Below are positions 1 through 7,825 of a stretch of 25,690 bases of DNA, in pieces. Both the position numbers and the translations under genes were made by a program. The notes beneath the pieces are model-generated. The model saw only the letters and a list, made by a program, of their open reading frames with translations. It had not been told where the DNA came from and ran no database searches. The DNA comes from Flavobacteriales bacterium UBA3477. Lineage in GTDB: Bacteria > Bacteroidota > Bacteroidia > Flavobacteriales > Schleiferiaceae. The stretch is from positions 1 to 25,690 of the forward strand of contig DFQY01000028.1 of the NCBI GenBank assembly GCA_002378005.1, read 5' to 3'. Within the stretch, counting starts at the first letter, position 1. The number at the start of each line of letters is the position of its first letter.

Positions 1-87
1 GCAGGCATTGATTGACCATTGTGTGAAGGCGTGTCAGAGTTTCGGTTTGGCAGGGTTAAGCCTGACCATGAACCAATTCAACAAAAA

Positions 88-774
88 ATGACCAAGGCCG
101 ATCGTATTCTGGCCTTCTACAACGCACTCGAGTTCGACCGTTCTTACCTCGATGAAGACCTTGATGTTCTCAATCCCTTTGAAGGAGCTAGCCCTGAGCA
201 AGAGCAAGCGCTAAGCGGGTTTTACCACAAATTTTACGGCGACGAGAAGCCGCGTAACCTCATTCTTGGGATCAACCCAGGTCGCCTCGGCGCTGGCGCC
301 ACGGGCATTCCTTTTACCGACACCAAACGGCTGATTGAATGCGGGATTCCATTCGAAAGTTTCTCGACCCACGAGCCTAGTTCGGTCTTTGTATATGAGG
401 CCATTGATGCCTTCGGCGGTCCGAAAAAGTTCTATGACCAATTCTTTATTGGTTCCGTCTGCCCTCTGGGCTTTGTGATGCGCAAAAACGGGAATTGGAT
501 CAACTTCAACTATTACGACCGCACGAGTTTTGCCAATGCATTAGCGCCGTATTTGCTCGAGCAGATTCAAAAGCAAATTGAATTAGCCGGAAAAAATGAA
601 CGCATCATTGTCTTTGGTACCGGGAAGAATCTAAAGTTCCTGCAGAAGCTCAACAAGGAGTACAACTTCACTCCGGAGCTTGTACCCCTCGAGCACCCAC
701 GATACGTGATGCAATACAAGTACAAACACCGCGAAGAGTACATCGCGAAGTATTTGGAAGCGTTTACAAAATAA
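88..774 (+). CDS. SMUG2-like uracil-DNA glycosylase family protein
   Basis: A 228-residue protein resembling the SMUG2 branch of the uracil-DNA glycosylase superfamily, which removes uracil from DNA in base-excision repair. Visible signatures are the N-terminal catalytic-loop motif GINPGRLGAG (residues 61-70) followed by TGIPFTDTKRL, a CPLGF motif near 125, and the C-terminal loop LEHPRYVMQY (201-210). I chose the ATG at 88 because it follows an A-rich leader (acaaaaa), the usual Bacteroidota context. The reading frame is open back to a TTG at 19, but that extension has no domain-like content. The gene stands alone and ends at a terminator shared with the convergent groEL. The family call is firm; actual substrate range (uracil only, or also deaminated purines) cannot be read from sequence. 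Confidence 0.85.
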   Translation: MTKADRILAFYNALEFDRSYLDEDLDVLNPFEGASPEQEQALSGFYHKFYGDEKPRNLILGINPGRLGAGATGIPFTDTKRLIECGIPFESFSTHEPSSVFVYEAIDAFGGPKKFYDQFFIGSVCPLGFVMRKNGNWINFNYYDRTSFANALAPYLLEQIQKQIELAGKNERIIVFGTGKNLKFLQKLNKEYNFTPELVPLEHPRYVMQYKYKHREEYIAKYLEAFTK

Positions 775-803
775 AAAAAAACCACCCCGCAAAGGGTGGC
801 TTT
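774..803. terminator. Bidirectional intrinsic terminator between the glycosylase gene and groEL
   Basis: A 6-bp stem, CCACCC (782-787) with GGGTGG (794-799), encloses a six-base loop. It is preceded by an A-run (773-781), which gives a good U-tract for minus-strand groEL transcripts, and followed by TTTCTATTT, a weaker tract for the plus-strand gene. Its position between two convergent genes fits a shared terminator. Confidence 0.8.
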
Positions 804-827
804 CTATTTCTAGCGAAATGCTCAGAA

Positions 828-2459
828 TTACATCATTCCCATACCGCCGCCCATGCCGCCTGCCGGCATTGCTGGCTCTTCCTTAGGAATCTCAGTAACG
901 GTCGCCTCAGTGGTCAACAATAGACCCGCTACCGAAGCAGCGTTTTCCAAAGCTACTCGCGTCACCTTCGTTGGGTCGATGACACCTGCATCGTACATGT
1001 TTTCGTAGACATCAGTCTTGGCGTTGAAGCCGAAATCTGCCTTGCCTTCTTTCACCTTGCTTACGACTACAGAGCCTTCTAGACCTGCGTTATGAACGAT
1101 GGTGCGCAATGGCTCCTCAATCGCTTTAGATACGATTTGGATACCGGTAGTTTCATCTTCGTTATCTCCTTTCATATCCTCAAGGACGCTGCTCACGCGT
1201 ACAAGCGCGACACCACCTCCAGGTACGAAACCTTCTTCTACTGCCGCTTTAGTTGCTGCCAAGGCATCATCTACACGGTCTTTCTTCTCTTTCATTTCCA
1301 CCTCAGATGCGGCACCTACGTAGAGTACTGCAACACCTCCAGCGAGTTTCGCCAAGCGCTCTTGCAATTTCTCACGGTCGTAATCTGAAGTTGTGTTCTC
1401 GATCTGAGCTTTGATTTGGTTCACACGGCTCGCGATAGCATCGCTCGCACCTGCACCATTCACGATGGTCGTGTTGTCCTTATCAATAGACACTTTCTCC
1501 GCAGTACCCAACATGTCGAGGGTAGCACCTTCCAACGTCATACCGCGCTCTTCGCTCACTACTTGGCCACCTGTTAGGATTGCGATGTCCTCGAGCATTG
1601 CTTTGCGACGATCACCAAATCCTGGCGCCTTAACAGCAGCAATTTTCAGTGAGCCGCGGATGCGGTTTACTACCAAGGTAGCCAAGGCCTCACCGTCTAC
1701 ATCTTCAGCGATGATCAGTAGCGGACGACCGCTTTGCGCAGCTGGTTCAAGAATGGGCAACAACTCCTTCATAGAGCTCACCTTCTTGTCGTAAATCAAG
1801 ATATATGGGTTTTCCAATTCCGCCACCATCTTCTCAGTGTTGGTAGTGAAATACGGGCTCAAGTACCCGCGGTCGAACTGCATACCTTCCACTACGTCTA
1901 CGTAGGTCTCAGTACCCTTCGCTTCTTCCACGGTGATCACACCTTCGTTTTTCACCTTAGCCATAGCCTCAGCGATCAACTTACCAATGGTGTTGTCGTT
2001 GTTTGCAGAAATGGTGGCCACCTGCTCAATCTTGCTATTATCGTCGCCTACTTCTTGGCTCAACTCTTTCAAGCCGCTCACCAACGCAGTAACGGCCTTG
2101 TCGATACCACGCTTTAGGTCCATTGGGTTCGCCCCAGCAGCCACGTTCTTCAAACCGTGCGCGTAGATCGCTTGTGCCAATACAGTCGCTGTAGTTGTAC
2201 CATCACCCGCGATATCCGCAGTCTTAGACGCTACTTCTTTTACCATCTGAGCACCCAAGTTCTGCAACTTGTCGTCAAGCTCAATCTCTTTCGCTACGGT
2301 CACACCATCCTTCGTTACGTGAGGTGCACCAAAAGCTTTCTCGATGATCACATTACGTCCCTTAGGACCTAAGGTCACCTTTACTGCATTTGCCAATGCA
2401 TCCACACCAGCTTTTAGGCTGTTGCGTGCATATACATCAAATGAAATTTCTTTTGCCAT
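828..2459 (-). CDS. groL: 60-kDa chaperonin GroEL
   Basis: Group I chaperonin subunit, 543 residues, the usual length. It forms the double heptameric ring that folds cytosolic proteins using ATP, with GroES as lid. The protein opens with the family's N-terminal block (VTLGPKGRNVI near residues 28-38). It carries the ATP-binding GDGTTTATVLA motif (near 86-96) and ends in the glycine/methionine-rich tail GGMGGGMGMM that lines the cavity floor. It lies 28 bases downstream of groES, so the two form a standard groESL operon. Long plus-strand open frames across this gene are antisense shadows of its biased codon use. Confidence 0.99.
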   Translation of the reverse strand: MAKEISFDVYARNSLKAGVDALANAVKVTLGPKGRNVIIEKAFGAPHVTKDGVTVAKEIELDDKLQNLGAQMVKEVASKTADIAGDGTTTATVLAQAIYAHGLKNVAAGANPMDLKRGIDKAVTALVSGLKELSQEVGDDNSKIEQVATISANNDNTIGKLIAEAMAKVKNEGVITVEEAKGTETYVDVVEGMQFDRGYLSPYFTTNTEKMVAELENPYILIYDKKVSSMKELLPILEPAAQSGRPLLIIAEDVDGEALATLVVNRIRGSLKIAAVKAPGFGDRRKAMLEDIAILTGGQVVSEERGMTLEGATLDMLGTAEKVSIDKDNTTIVNGAGASDAIASRVNQIKAQIENTTSDYDREKLQERLAKLAGGVAVLYVGAASEVEMKEKKDRVDDALAATKAAVEEGFVPGGGVALVRVSSVLEDMKGDNEDETTGIQIVSKAIEEPLRTIVHNAGLEGSVVVSKVKEGKADFGFNAKTDVYENMYDAGVIDPTKVTRVALENAASVAGLLLTTEATVTEIPKEEPAMPAGGMGGGMGMM

Positions 2460-2487
2460 TTTACTATGCTTTTACTCTTTAACTGGA

Positions 2488-2766
2488 TTAAACAATAGCC
2501 ATGATATCTGCTTCGCGCATGATCAAGTACTCACCGCCTTGGTATTTGAATTCGGTGCCGCTGTACTTGCCGTACAAAACAGTATCGCCAACACTAACCG
2601 TCATAGGCTCATCCTTCTTACCAGGACCAACGGCCACAACGGTGCCTTTTTGAGGTTTCTCTTGCGCTGTATCAGGAATGATGATTCCAGACGCAGTCGT
2701 AGTTTCCGCAGCTGCAGGCTCCACGATCACTCGATCAGCTAACGGACGAATGTTTAAATCTGCCAT
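2488..2766 (-). CDS. groS: 10-kDa co-chaperonin GroES
   Basis: Co-chaperonin of 92 residues that caps the GroEL ring. The N-terminal block NIRPLADRVIVEP and the mobile-loop region ETTTASGIIIPDTAQEKP are typical, as is the C-terminal half containing GKYSGTEFKYQGGEYLIMREADIMA. It is the first gene of groES-groL. The 5' region has no CIRCE-type HrcA inverted repeat; candidate promoter elements lie at about 2804-2825. The preceding secG operon ends at its own terminator, so groESL is probably independently transcribed. Confidence 0.99.
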   Translation of the reverse strand: MADLNIRPLADRVIVEPAAAETTTASGIIIPDTAQEKPQKGTVVAVGPGKKDEPMTVSVGDTVLYGKYSGTEFKYQGGEYLIMREADIMAIV

Positions 2767-2803
2767 GATTTGAGTTATTTAATTAAGGTTTGTCGTTGCT
2801 ATA

Positions 2804-2825
2804 CATGAAATTCTGTGCCAAGGTA
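2804..2825 (-). promoter_or_regulatory. Candidate groES promoter (two overlapping readings)
   Basis: On the minus strand the segment reads TACCTTGGCACAGAATTTCATG. TACCTTGG is one mismatch from the Bacteroidota -7 box TAnnTTTG. The overlapping TTGGCAC-N5-TTCAT resembles a sigma-54 -24/-12 element (TGGCAC-N5-TTGCA), but the critical -12 GC is CA here. Either reading gives a leader of roughly 25-50 bases to the groES ATG. I cannot choose between them. Confidence 0.3.
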
Positions 2826-2887
2826 CGAATTGTGTCATCCTGTCACCGACCCGATATCTGCTTGGGAAAAATTGACATAAAAAGCAT

Positions 2888-2917
2888 AAAAAACCCGCAC
2901 AGCAACTGCCATGCGGG
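2888..2917 (-). terminator. Intrinsic terminator of the miaB-secG operon
   Basis: On the minus strand a 6-bp GC-rich stem (CCCGCA at 2894-2899 pairing with TGCGGG at 2912-2917) is followed directly by six U's (the A-run at 2888-2893). It lies 27 bases beyond the secG stop, so it probably ends the operon and separates it from groESL. Confidence 0.85.
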
Positions 2918-2943
2918 CTTATTTTATTTGTGAAAGACGCTTC

Positions 2944-3309
2944 TTATTCTACGCTCTCAGGCATTCCCTCAACAGGTACTTCCTGAACAGGAGCATCTGC
3001 TGGTGCTGCGGGCATGCTTGGCTGGAATGGAAGTGCATCCTCTACCTGCTCTTGCAAAATAGTATCCTGCTCTTCGACCGTTTCAGTGCTCACCATGTTC
3101 ATACCGATCACCAATACGAACAAAGCGATTACCAAAGACCAAGTTGCCTTGTCCAAGAAATCTGTAGTTTTCTTTACGCCGCCTAGCATTTGAGGGCTGT
3201 CGCCACCAAAGGCTGAGCTAAGACCACCTCCTTTTGGGTTCTGAACCAAAATGACCAAAATCAACAATACGGAGACCACAACAATCAGGATGGTAAACAA
3301 TGCTGTCAT
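2944..3309 (-). CDS. secG: Preprotein translocase subunit SecG
   Basis: Small inner-membrane subunit of the SecYEG translocon, 121 residues. Two transmembrane segments are visible (about residues 2-22 and 55-73). They are joined by the conserved SecG loop, LVQNPKGGGLSSAFGG (about 21-36) and MLGGVKKTTDFLDKATW (41-57). The tail after residue 75 is acidic and proline-rich and looks disordered, making the protein longer than a minimal SecG. The ATG overlaps the stop of the upstream TPR gene by one base (TAATG), implying translational coupling. It is the last gene of the operon. Confidence 0.97.
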   Translation of the reverse strand: MTALFTILIVVVSVLLILVILVQNPKGGGLSSAFGGDSPQMLGGVKKTTDFLDKATWSLVIALFVLVIGMNMVSTETVEEQDTILQEQVEDALPFQPSMPAAPADAPVQEVPVEGMPESVE

Positions 3310-4415
3310 TACTTCTTCTGTTTCTTAATTTCTCTAATTCGGTCGGCAAAGAAACCACTTTTTTCCGGGTATTTCAAACTTAAAACCTCGTAAGCGTTGA
3401 TTGCCTTATCCCAAAGCGCCTGCTTCAGGTAAATCTCTGCCAATGTTTCGGTTACAAACTTCCCTTGGTCGTCCGAAGGCAAGTGGAACACGTCTATTTT
3501 CCCGTCCTTCTTCGGCACGGTGAATTTGGGCAATTCGCTGATGATCGTCTTCACATCTTTCGGCACACTGCGCTGCACTTTTTTCGGTTTCCCTTCCGAG
3601 AAATCGGCCGTTAACCACTCTATGAAAGACGCTTTCTCGCTAAAAGGCATCTCCCTCACCTCGAGCTTTTCCTCAACCGGCGCAGCTTCCGTTTTCTTCG
3701 CCTTTTCAATCTTCTTCTGCTTGGGAGCTTTCTTGGGCTTCTCTTCCTTCGGGACAGACTTAACCTCAGAACGAGCTGGTTTATTTCCCTGAACAGGTTT
3801 CTCCTCTACACGAGCTGGCTGAGCCTGCTTTTTCAGGGGGGCAGCTTGAGCCGGTTCCAGGACCTTAGCCGGCTTTTTCTCTTCCGCTATACTCGCAGGA
3901 ATTTCCTCCCCACGCAACGCACGTGAACGCAAAATTGCCTTGCGTACTGCCTCTGGCAAATGGCTTAAATCTTCTGGTACAGATGTCGGTTTTGCCGAAG
4001 CAGTTTTATGTTTTGGGGTGTCCAATTTCACTGGCTCCTTCACCTCAGGCTCAGCCTTAACCGACTCTGAAGTCTTTTTCTCCGGAGCTTTGGTCACCAC
4101 CTCAACTTCTTCCACCGGGCCCGCTTCGGCCACCTCGGTAAAATCTACCACCGGTGCCTCCTTCGTGCTCTCCATACCCGGGATAGGCATATCATGAAAT
4201 TCTTTGAGTGCCGCCCGGTTCGGCGTGGCAATAGCCGCTCGTTTAATCTGACCCGGCAGCAAATAGCTCTCCTTTTTCTGCAACGCTTTCATGTACAAAG
4301 CATGCAATGGAGCCGCATAGGGAAAATCATCCACCGCCTGCTTTAGGCCGATCAAATCCTCCGAAGTAATCTGCTCCGGATGCTTGAACAAGGTGTTGAT
4401 TTTCTTTGCGTTCAT
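3309..4415 (-). CDS. TPR-containing Bacteroidota conserved protein with long charged linker
   Basis: 368 residues, no signal peptide, function unknown. The N-terminal block (about residues 1-75, including DDFPYAAPLHALYMKAL and a later TPNRAALKEFHDM) and the C-terminal block (about 260-368) are the conserved-looking parts. The C-terminal end, TETLAEIYLKQALWDKAINAY then LSLKYPEKSGFFADRI, reads as one or two TPR-like helical hairpins. Between them lies about 160 residues of low-complexity sequence rich in K, E, P and A, probably disordered. I recall similarly built proteins between lptE and secG in other Bacteroidota. It abuts lptE (stop TAA followed at once by ATG) and overlaps secG by one base. 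An envelope-assembly role is an inference from position only. Confidence 0.85.
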   Translation of the reverse strand: MNAKKINTLFKHPEQITSEDLIGLKQAVDDFPYAAPLHALYMKALQKKESYLLPGQIKRAAIATPNRAALKEFHDMPIPGMESTKEAPVVDFTEVAEAGPVEEVEVVTKAPEKKTSESVKAEPEVKEPVKLDTPKHKTASAKPTSVPEDLSHLPEAVRKAILRSRALRGEEIPASIAEEKKPAKVLEPAQAAPLKKQAQPARVEEKPVQGNKPARSEVKSVPKEEKPKKAPKQKKIEKAKKTEAAPVEEKLEVREMPFSEKASFIEWLTADFSEGKPKKVQRSVPKDVKTIISELPKFTVPKKDGKIDVFHLPSDDQGKFVTETLAEIYLKQALWDKAINAYEVLSLKYPEKSGFFADRIREIKKQKK

Positions 4416-4919
4416 TTACCAATTCGCGATGGCTCTATTCAGCACATCTTCTCGTAATTCTTTGATGATTTCTGCGGCCAATTCGTTTTCAATATCGGAA
4501 AAATTGAGGTCCGCATCGTAAGGACGAGAACGACTAAATCGAGCATTAAAATTATTTTCTGGGGCCAATTCATTGATGAACTCCACCTGCACACTTATAG
4601 TGAACAACATCTGAGCCACCTCACTGGGACCTCGCGCTGCCTGCGGCCGCAAACTATATTCATTTATTTCGCCGCTGATATACATATCGGCCGGCCCCTG
4701 AACGAGCTCCAGCGGCGTCTGCTGCACAAAAATATCTTTGATCGCTTCCGTCACCCACTGCGACGCCTCTGGATTCACAATCTGTGCATTATTGTCAAAA
4801 AAGTCCACCTGCATCGTCTTCGCATCCCCCACATTACCGCCCGTAAAGCTGTACCCGCCTTTGCAGGAACTCAGCGCCAACGCGAGAAATAGGATGAATA
4901 TGCGGAAGAATTGGACCAT
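4416..4919 (-). CDS. lptE: LptE-family outer-membrane lipoprotein (LPS assembly)
   Basis: 167-residue lipoprotein of the Bacteroidota LptE family, the partner of LptD in inserting lipopolysaccharide into the outer membrane. The N-terminus has a hydrophobic signal (FFRIFILFLALAL) and a lipobox SSC with the lipidated cysteine at residue 19. After it comes the typical GGYSFTGGNV start and the later LELVQGPADMYISGEINEY strand region. Its ATG overlaps the stop of the sigma-54 activator gene by one base (TAATG), and its own stop abuts the next ATG, so translation is probably coupled. The family assignment rests on remembered family pattern and operon context. Confidence 0.88.
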   Translation of the reverse strand: MVQFFRIFILFLALALSSCKGGYSFTGGNVGDAKTMQVDFFDNNAQIVNPEASQWVTEAIKDIFVQQTPLELVQGPADMYISGEINEYSLRPQAARGPSEVAQMLFTISVQVEFINELAPENNFNARFSRSRPYDADLNFSDIENELAAEIIKELREDVLNRAIANW

Positions 4920-6136
4920 TATTCCAGATTATATTGTTTGATCTTGCGATACAAGGTACGTTCAGAAATGCCTAATTCCTTCGCGGCAACCTTCCGCTTT
5001 CCATTCGACTTTTCCAACGCCTTCTTGATCAACTCCACTTCCTTGTCCACCAAGCTCAAATTCTCAATCTCAATGGTATTCTCATCCTCATTGAAATCCT
5101 CGTATTGCTCGCGATCCACGAAAGTCACCGCCCCGTCCGACGGACTGTACTCCCCTGTAATCTTCGGATACTCGCGCTGCATGCCTTCGTAAATGCCTTC
5201 GCCCGAAGCCACCGCATTTTTCAATGCATTGATTTCCGCACGCATTTCAAACAACAGTTTGTACAACGCCTCACGCTCCTTCACAAAATCCGCATTCGAA
5301 ACACCATCGTCGCTCAATCGAGTATTGGCCAACGCGGGTAAGTTCGAGGCATCCACCTGCGGTAAATACGCCTTCAACACCTCCTTACCCACCAAACGCG
5401 AGGTCTCAATCACGCTCATCTGCTCTGCAAGGTTGCGCAATTGACGAATGTTTCCTGGCCAACGGTATTGCTCAAGCAACCGGACCGCTTCGTCGTCCAA
5501 ACGCACCGGTGGCAAGTGGTATTTATTGGCGAAATCTGCCGCAAACTTTCGGAACAACAAATGAATATCCGCTGGGCGCTCACGCAATGGCGGTAAGTTA
5601 ATCTCCACCGTGTTCAATCTGTAGTACAAATCCTCACGGAACTTCCCATTCTTAATCGCTTCGAGCATGCCCACATTCGTAGCACCTACCACACGCACAT
5701 CAATCTTGTTGGCGCGAGACGCACCCACTCGGATGAACTCTCCCGTTTCCAAGACACGAAGCAATCGCACTTGTGAAGGCATAGGCAATTCGCCCACTTC
5801 GTCCAAAAAGATGGTACCGCCGTCGGCCTCCTCGAAGTACCCTTTACGGGCGCCGGTGGCGCCCGTAAAAGCGCCTTTCTCGTGCCCAAAGAGTTCTGAA
5901 TCTATGGTTCCCTCAGGAATGGCCCCACAATTCACCGCGATGTACGGTGCATGCTTGCGGTGGCTCAATCCGTGAATGATTTTCGGGATGGCTTCTTTCC
6001 CCACCCCACTTTCTCCGGTGACCAAGACACTGATGTCGGTCGGCGCCACACGCACGGCTTTCTCTAAGGCGCGGTCCAACAATGGACTTACCCCGATGAT
6101 GCCGAAGCGCTGTTTAATGCTTTTGATATCAGACAT
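4919..6136 (-). CDS. Sigma-54-dependent AAA+ transcriptional activator without receiver domain
   Basis: 405-residue bacterial enhancer-binding protein that would remodel sigma-54 RNA polymerase by ATP hydrolysis. The AAA+ domain starts almost at the N-terminus. Walker A is GESGVGKE (41-48), the sigma-54 contact loop is GAFTGA (88-93), Walker B is GTIFLDE (107-113), and the arginine-finger region LYYRLNTVEINLPPLRERP is intact. The C-terminus carries a Fis-type helix-turn-helix (KRKVAAKELGISERTLYRKI, about 380-399) after an acidic linker of about 100 residues. There is no phosphorylation (receiver), GAF or PAS domain, so control must be by expression level or a partner. It lies 11 bases after miaB and overlaps lptE by one base. 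Confidence 0.95.
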   Translation of the reverse strand: MSDIKSIKQRFGIIGVSPLLDRALEKAVRVAPTDISVLVTGESGVGKEAIPKIIHGLSHRKHAPYIAVNCGAIPEGTIDSELFGHEKGAFTGATGARKGYFEEADGGTIFLDEVGELPMPSQVRLLRVLETGEFIRVGASRANKIDVRVVGATNVGMLEAIKNGKFREDLYYRLNTVEINLPPLRERPADIHLLFRKFAADFANKYHLPPVRLDDEAVRLLEQYRWPGNIRQLRNLAEQMSVIETSRLVGKEVLKAYLPQVDASNLPALANTRLSDDGVSNADFVKEREALYKLLFEMRAEINALKNAVASGEGIYEGMQREYPKITGEYSPSDGAVTFVDREQYEDFNEDENTIEIENLSLVDKEVELIKKALEKSNGKRKVAAKELGISERTLYRKIKQYNLE

Positions 6137-6147
6137 TGGTGTTGTAA

Positions 6148-7629
6148 TTAATGTTTATCAAATACCACAGTTCCTATCAAGGTCGCTGCCGTACATCTAT
6201 CTATTTTCACTTTCACAAAATCGCCCGGTTGGAAGTCGTGACGATCGAATACTACCACACTGTTGGTGTCGGTACGACCAAACAATTGGTCCTCACGCTT
6301 CTTAGACATACCCTCTACCAACACCTCATAGGTATTGCCCACCATCGCTTCGTGGCGCAAGAGTGAATGCTTGTTTTGGAGTTGAATAATCTCGTTCAAT
6401 CGGTGCTTTTTCACCTCTAGAGGGATATCATCTTCCAATTTTCTCGCCGCATACGTATTCGGGCGCTCGCTGTAAAAGAACATGTAGCCAAAATCGTATT
6501 GGACATATTCCATCAAGCTCAAAGTCTCCTGGTGGTCTTCCTCCGTTTCGGTTGGGAAGCCTGCAATCATATCGTGCGAAATAGCACACCCAGGAATGAT
6601 TCGGCGAATGCGGTCGATCAGCCCAAAGTACTCTTCTCTGTTATGCCCTCGGTTCATCAATTCCAAGATGCGAGACGATCCACTTTGCACCGGCAAGTGG
6701 ATGTAGTTACAGATGTTCTTGTACTTCGCAATGGTCTCGAGCACATCGTCTCGCATATCCTGCGGGTTCGACGTAGAGAATCGGATACGCATATGTGGCA
6801 CTGCTTCGGCGACCATCGCCATGAGATCCGCAAAATGCACCGCGCTGGCCTTAGCCAAATCCGATGCCTTATCAAAGTCCTTCTTGAGCCCGCCGCCGTA
6901 CCACAAGTAACTGTCGACGTTCTGTCCCAAGAGGGTAATTTCTTTGTAGCCCTGGCTCGCAAGTTCCAATGCCTCGTCCACGATGGTTTGTGGGTTTCTC
7001 GAGCGCTCGCGTCCACGGGTAAACGGCACTACACAGAAGGTACACATGTTATCACAACCACGGGTGATGGAAATAAAAGCACTAACTCCATTTCCGCCCA
7101 AGCGAACCGGTTCAATATCGTCGTAGGTCTCTTCCTTGCTCAGAATTACATTGACCGCTTTACGGCCGCCGTCTAGCTCTTCTAAAAGATTCGGGAGATC
7201 GCGGTAGGCATCTGGTCCTACGACCAAGTCAACCAATTTTTCTTCCTCCAACAACTTTCCCTTCACGCGCTCCGCCATGCAGCCCAACACGCCTATTTTC
7301 ATGTCCGGGTTGGTTTTCTTGTGGCCGTTGAAGTGCGCCAGCCTGTTGCGAACAGTTTGCTCCGCCTTGTCGCGAATCGAACAAGTGTTCAACAACACTA
7401 GATCCGCCTCAGCCGCGTCTTGAGTGGTCGTATAGCCTTCTTTGGCCAATACTGAAGCGACGATTTCGCTATCTGAAAAGTTCATTTGACAACCATACGA
7501 CTCAATGTAGAGCTTCTTGGTGCCGTTGGGATTGTTGGTCTCATGGACCGTGCCATCATGCTCGTGCGGGTTCTTATCGCCCTCGGCGTAGAGACCCCTT
7601 CCGCTTGCGCGTTTTGTTTTTGCTTCCAT
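6148..7629 (-). CDS. miaB: tRNA-2-methylthio-N6-dimethylallyladenosine synthase MiaB
   Basis: Radical-SAM methylthiotransferase that converts i6A37 to ms2i6A37 in tRNAs reading codons that start with U. 493 residues. The N-terminal UPF0004 domain binds one 4Fe-4S cluster through C47, C83 and C117 (YGCQMN, NTCSIR, GCMAE). The radical-SAM cluster is held by C192, C196 and C199 (GCDNMCTFC). A TRAM-type RNA-binding domain ends the protein. About 38 residues precede the first conserved strand (KLYIESYGC), a longer N-terminus than the Escherichia coli enzyme. The gene heads the operon running to secG and is divergent from topA, with a -7 box at 7671-7678. Confidence 0.97.
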   Translation of the reverse strand: MEAKTKRASGRGLYAEGDKNPHEHDGTVHETNNPNGTKKLYIESYGCQMNFSDSEIVASVLAKEGYTTTQDAAEADLVLLNTCSIRDKAEQTVRNRLAHFNGHKKTNPDMKIGVLGCMAERVKGKLLEEEKLVDLVVGPDAYRDLPNLLEELDGGRKAVNVILSKEETYDDIEPVRLGGNGVSAFISITRGCDNMCTFCVVPFTRGRERSRNPQTIVDEALELASQGYKEITLLGQNVDSYLWYGGGLKKDFDKASDLAKASAVHFADLMAMVAEAVPHMRIRFSTSNPQDMRDDVLETIAKYKNICNYIHLPVQSGSSRILELMNRGHNREEYFGLIDRIRRIIPGCAISHDMIAGFPTETEEDHQETLSLMEYVQYDFGYMFFYSERPNTYAARKLEDDIPLEVKKHRLNEIIQLQNKHSLLRHEAMVGNTYEVLVEGMSKKREDQLFGRTDTNSVVVFDRHDFQPGDFVKVKIDRCTAATLIGTVVFDKH

Positions 7630-7670
7630 AAATCTATTCGCTCAAAACTTTACTTTCTCTTGCGATGGTT

Positions 7671-7678
7671 CAAAGATA
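7671..7678 (-). promoter_or_regulatory. Bacteroidota -7 promoter box for the miaB operon
   Basis: The minus strand reads TATCTTTG here, a perfect TAnnTTTG -7 box. It would start transcription about 35-40 bases before the miaB ATG. No TTG lies at the ideal distance; one sits closer, with a 14-base spacer, so the -33 element is weak or absent. The divergent topA promoter lies about 90 bases away in the same intergenic region. Confidence 0.6.
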
Positions 7679-7766
7679 CATCCGTAAACTGACAATTTGT
7701 CCGATTTGTAAAAATCTATTACGTAGTAATAAGAAAAAAGTTCATCGGTCATACATATATAAGGTG

Positions 7767-7798
7767 TTGCATCTCATTAAAAATTGGTTTTTACTTTG
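7767..7798 (+). promoter_or_regulatory. topA promoter (-33 TTG, -7 TACTTTG)
   Basis: TTG at 7767-7769 and TACTTTG at 7792-7798 are separated by 22 bases, close to the Bacteroidota housekeeping promoter pattern. Transcription would begin near 7802-7805. That excludes the in-frame TTG at 7784 as a translation start and supports the ATG at 7826. Confidence 0.7.
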
Positions 7799-7825
7799 CG
7801 GCAAATTTCAACCCTTACCCACATT

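Noticed and set aside
19..87. TTG-initiated N-terminal extension of the SMUG2-like gene
   Set aside because: The ATG at 88 has a proper A-rich leader and starts at the expected distance from the catalytic motif.
1092..2372. Several plus-strand open frames of 71-127 codons opposite groEL
   Set aside because: They are antisense shadows of a strongly conserved, codon-biased gene; none shows a domain, signal peptide or promoter.
2767..2887. CIRCE/HrcA operator upstream of groES
   Set aside because: I searched for TTAGCACTC-type inverted repeats and found none.
6499..7176. 225-codon plus-strand open frame opposite miaB
   Set aside because: The opposite strand encodes an intact MiaB with all cluster cysteines; the antisense product is rich in His/Arg/Val runs and has no recognisable motif.
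7784..7825. TTG-initiated extension of topA
   Set aside because: It lies upstream of the promoter -7 box at 7792-7798, so it would not be in the mRNA.
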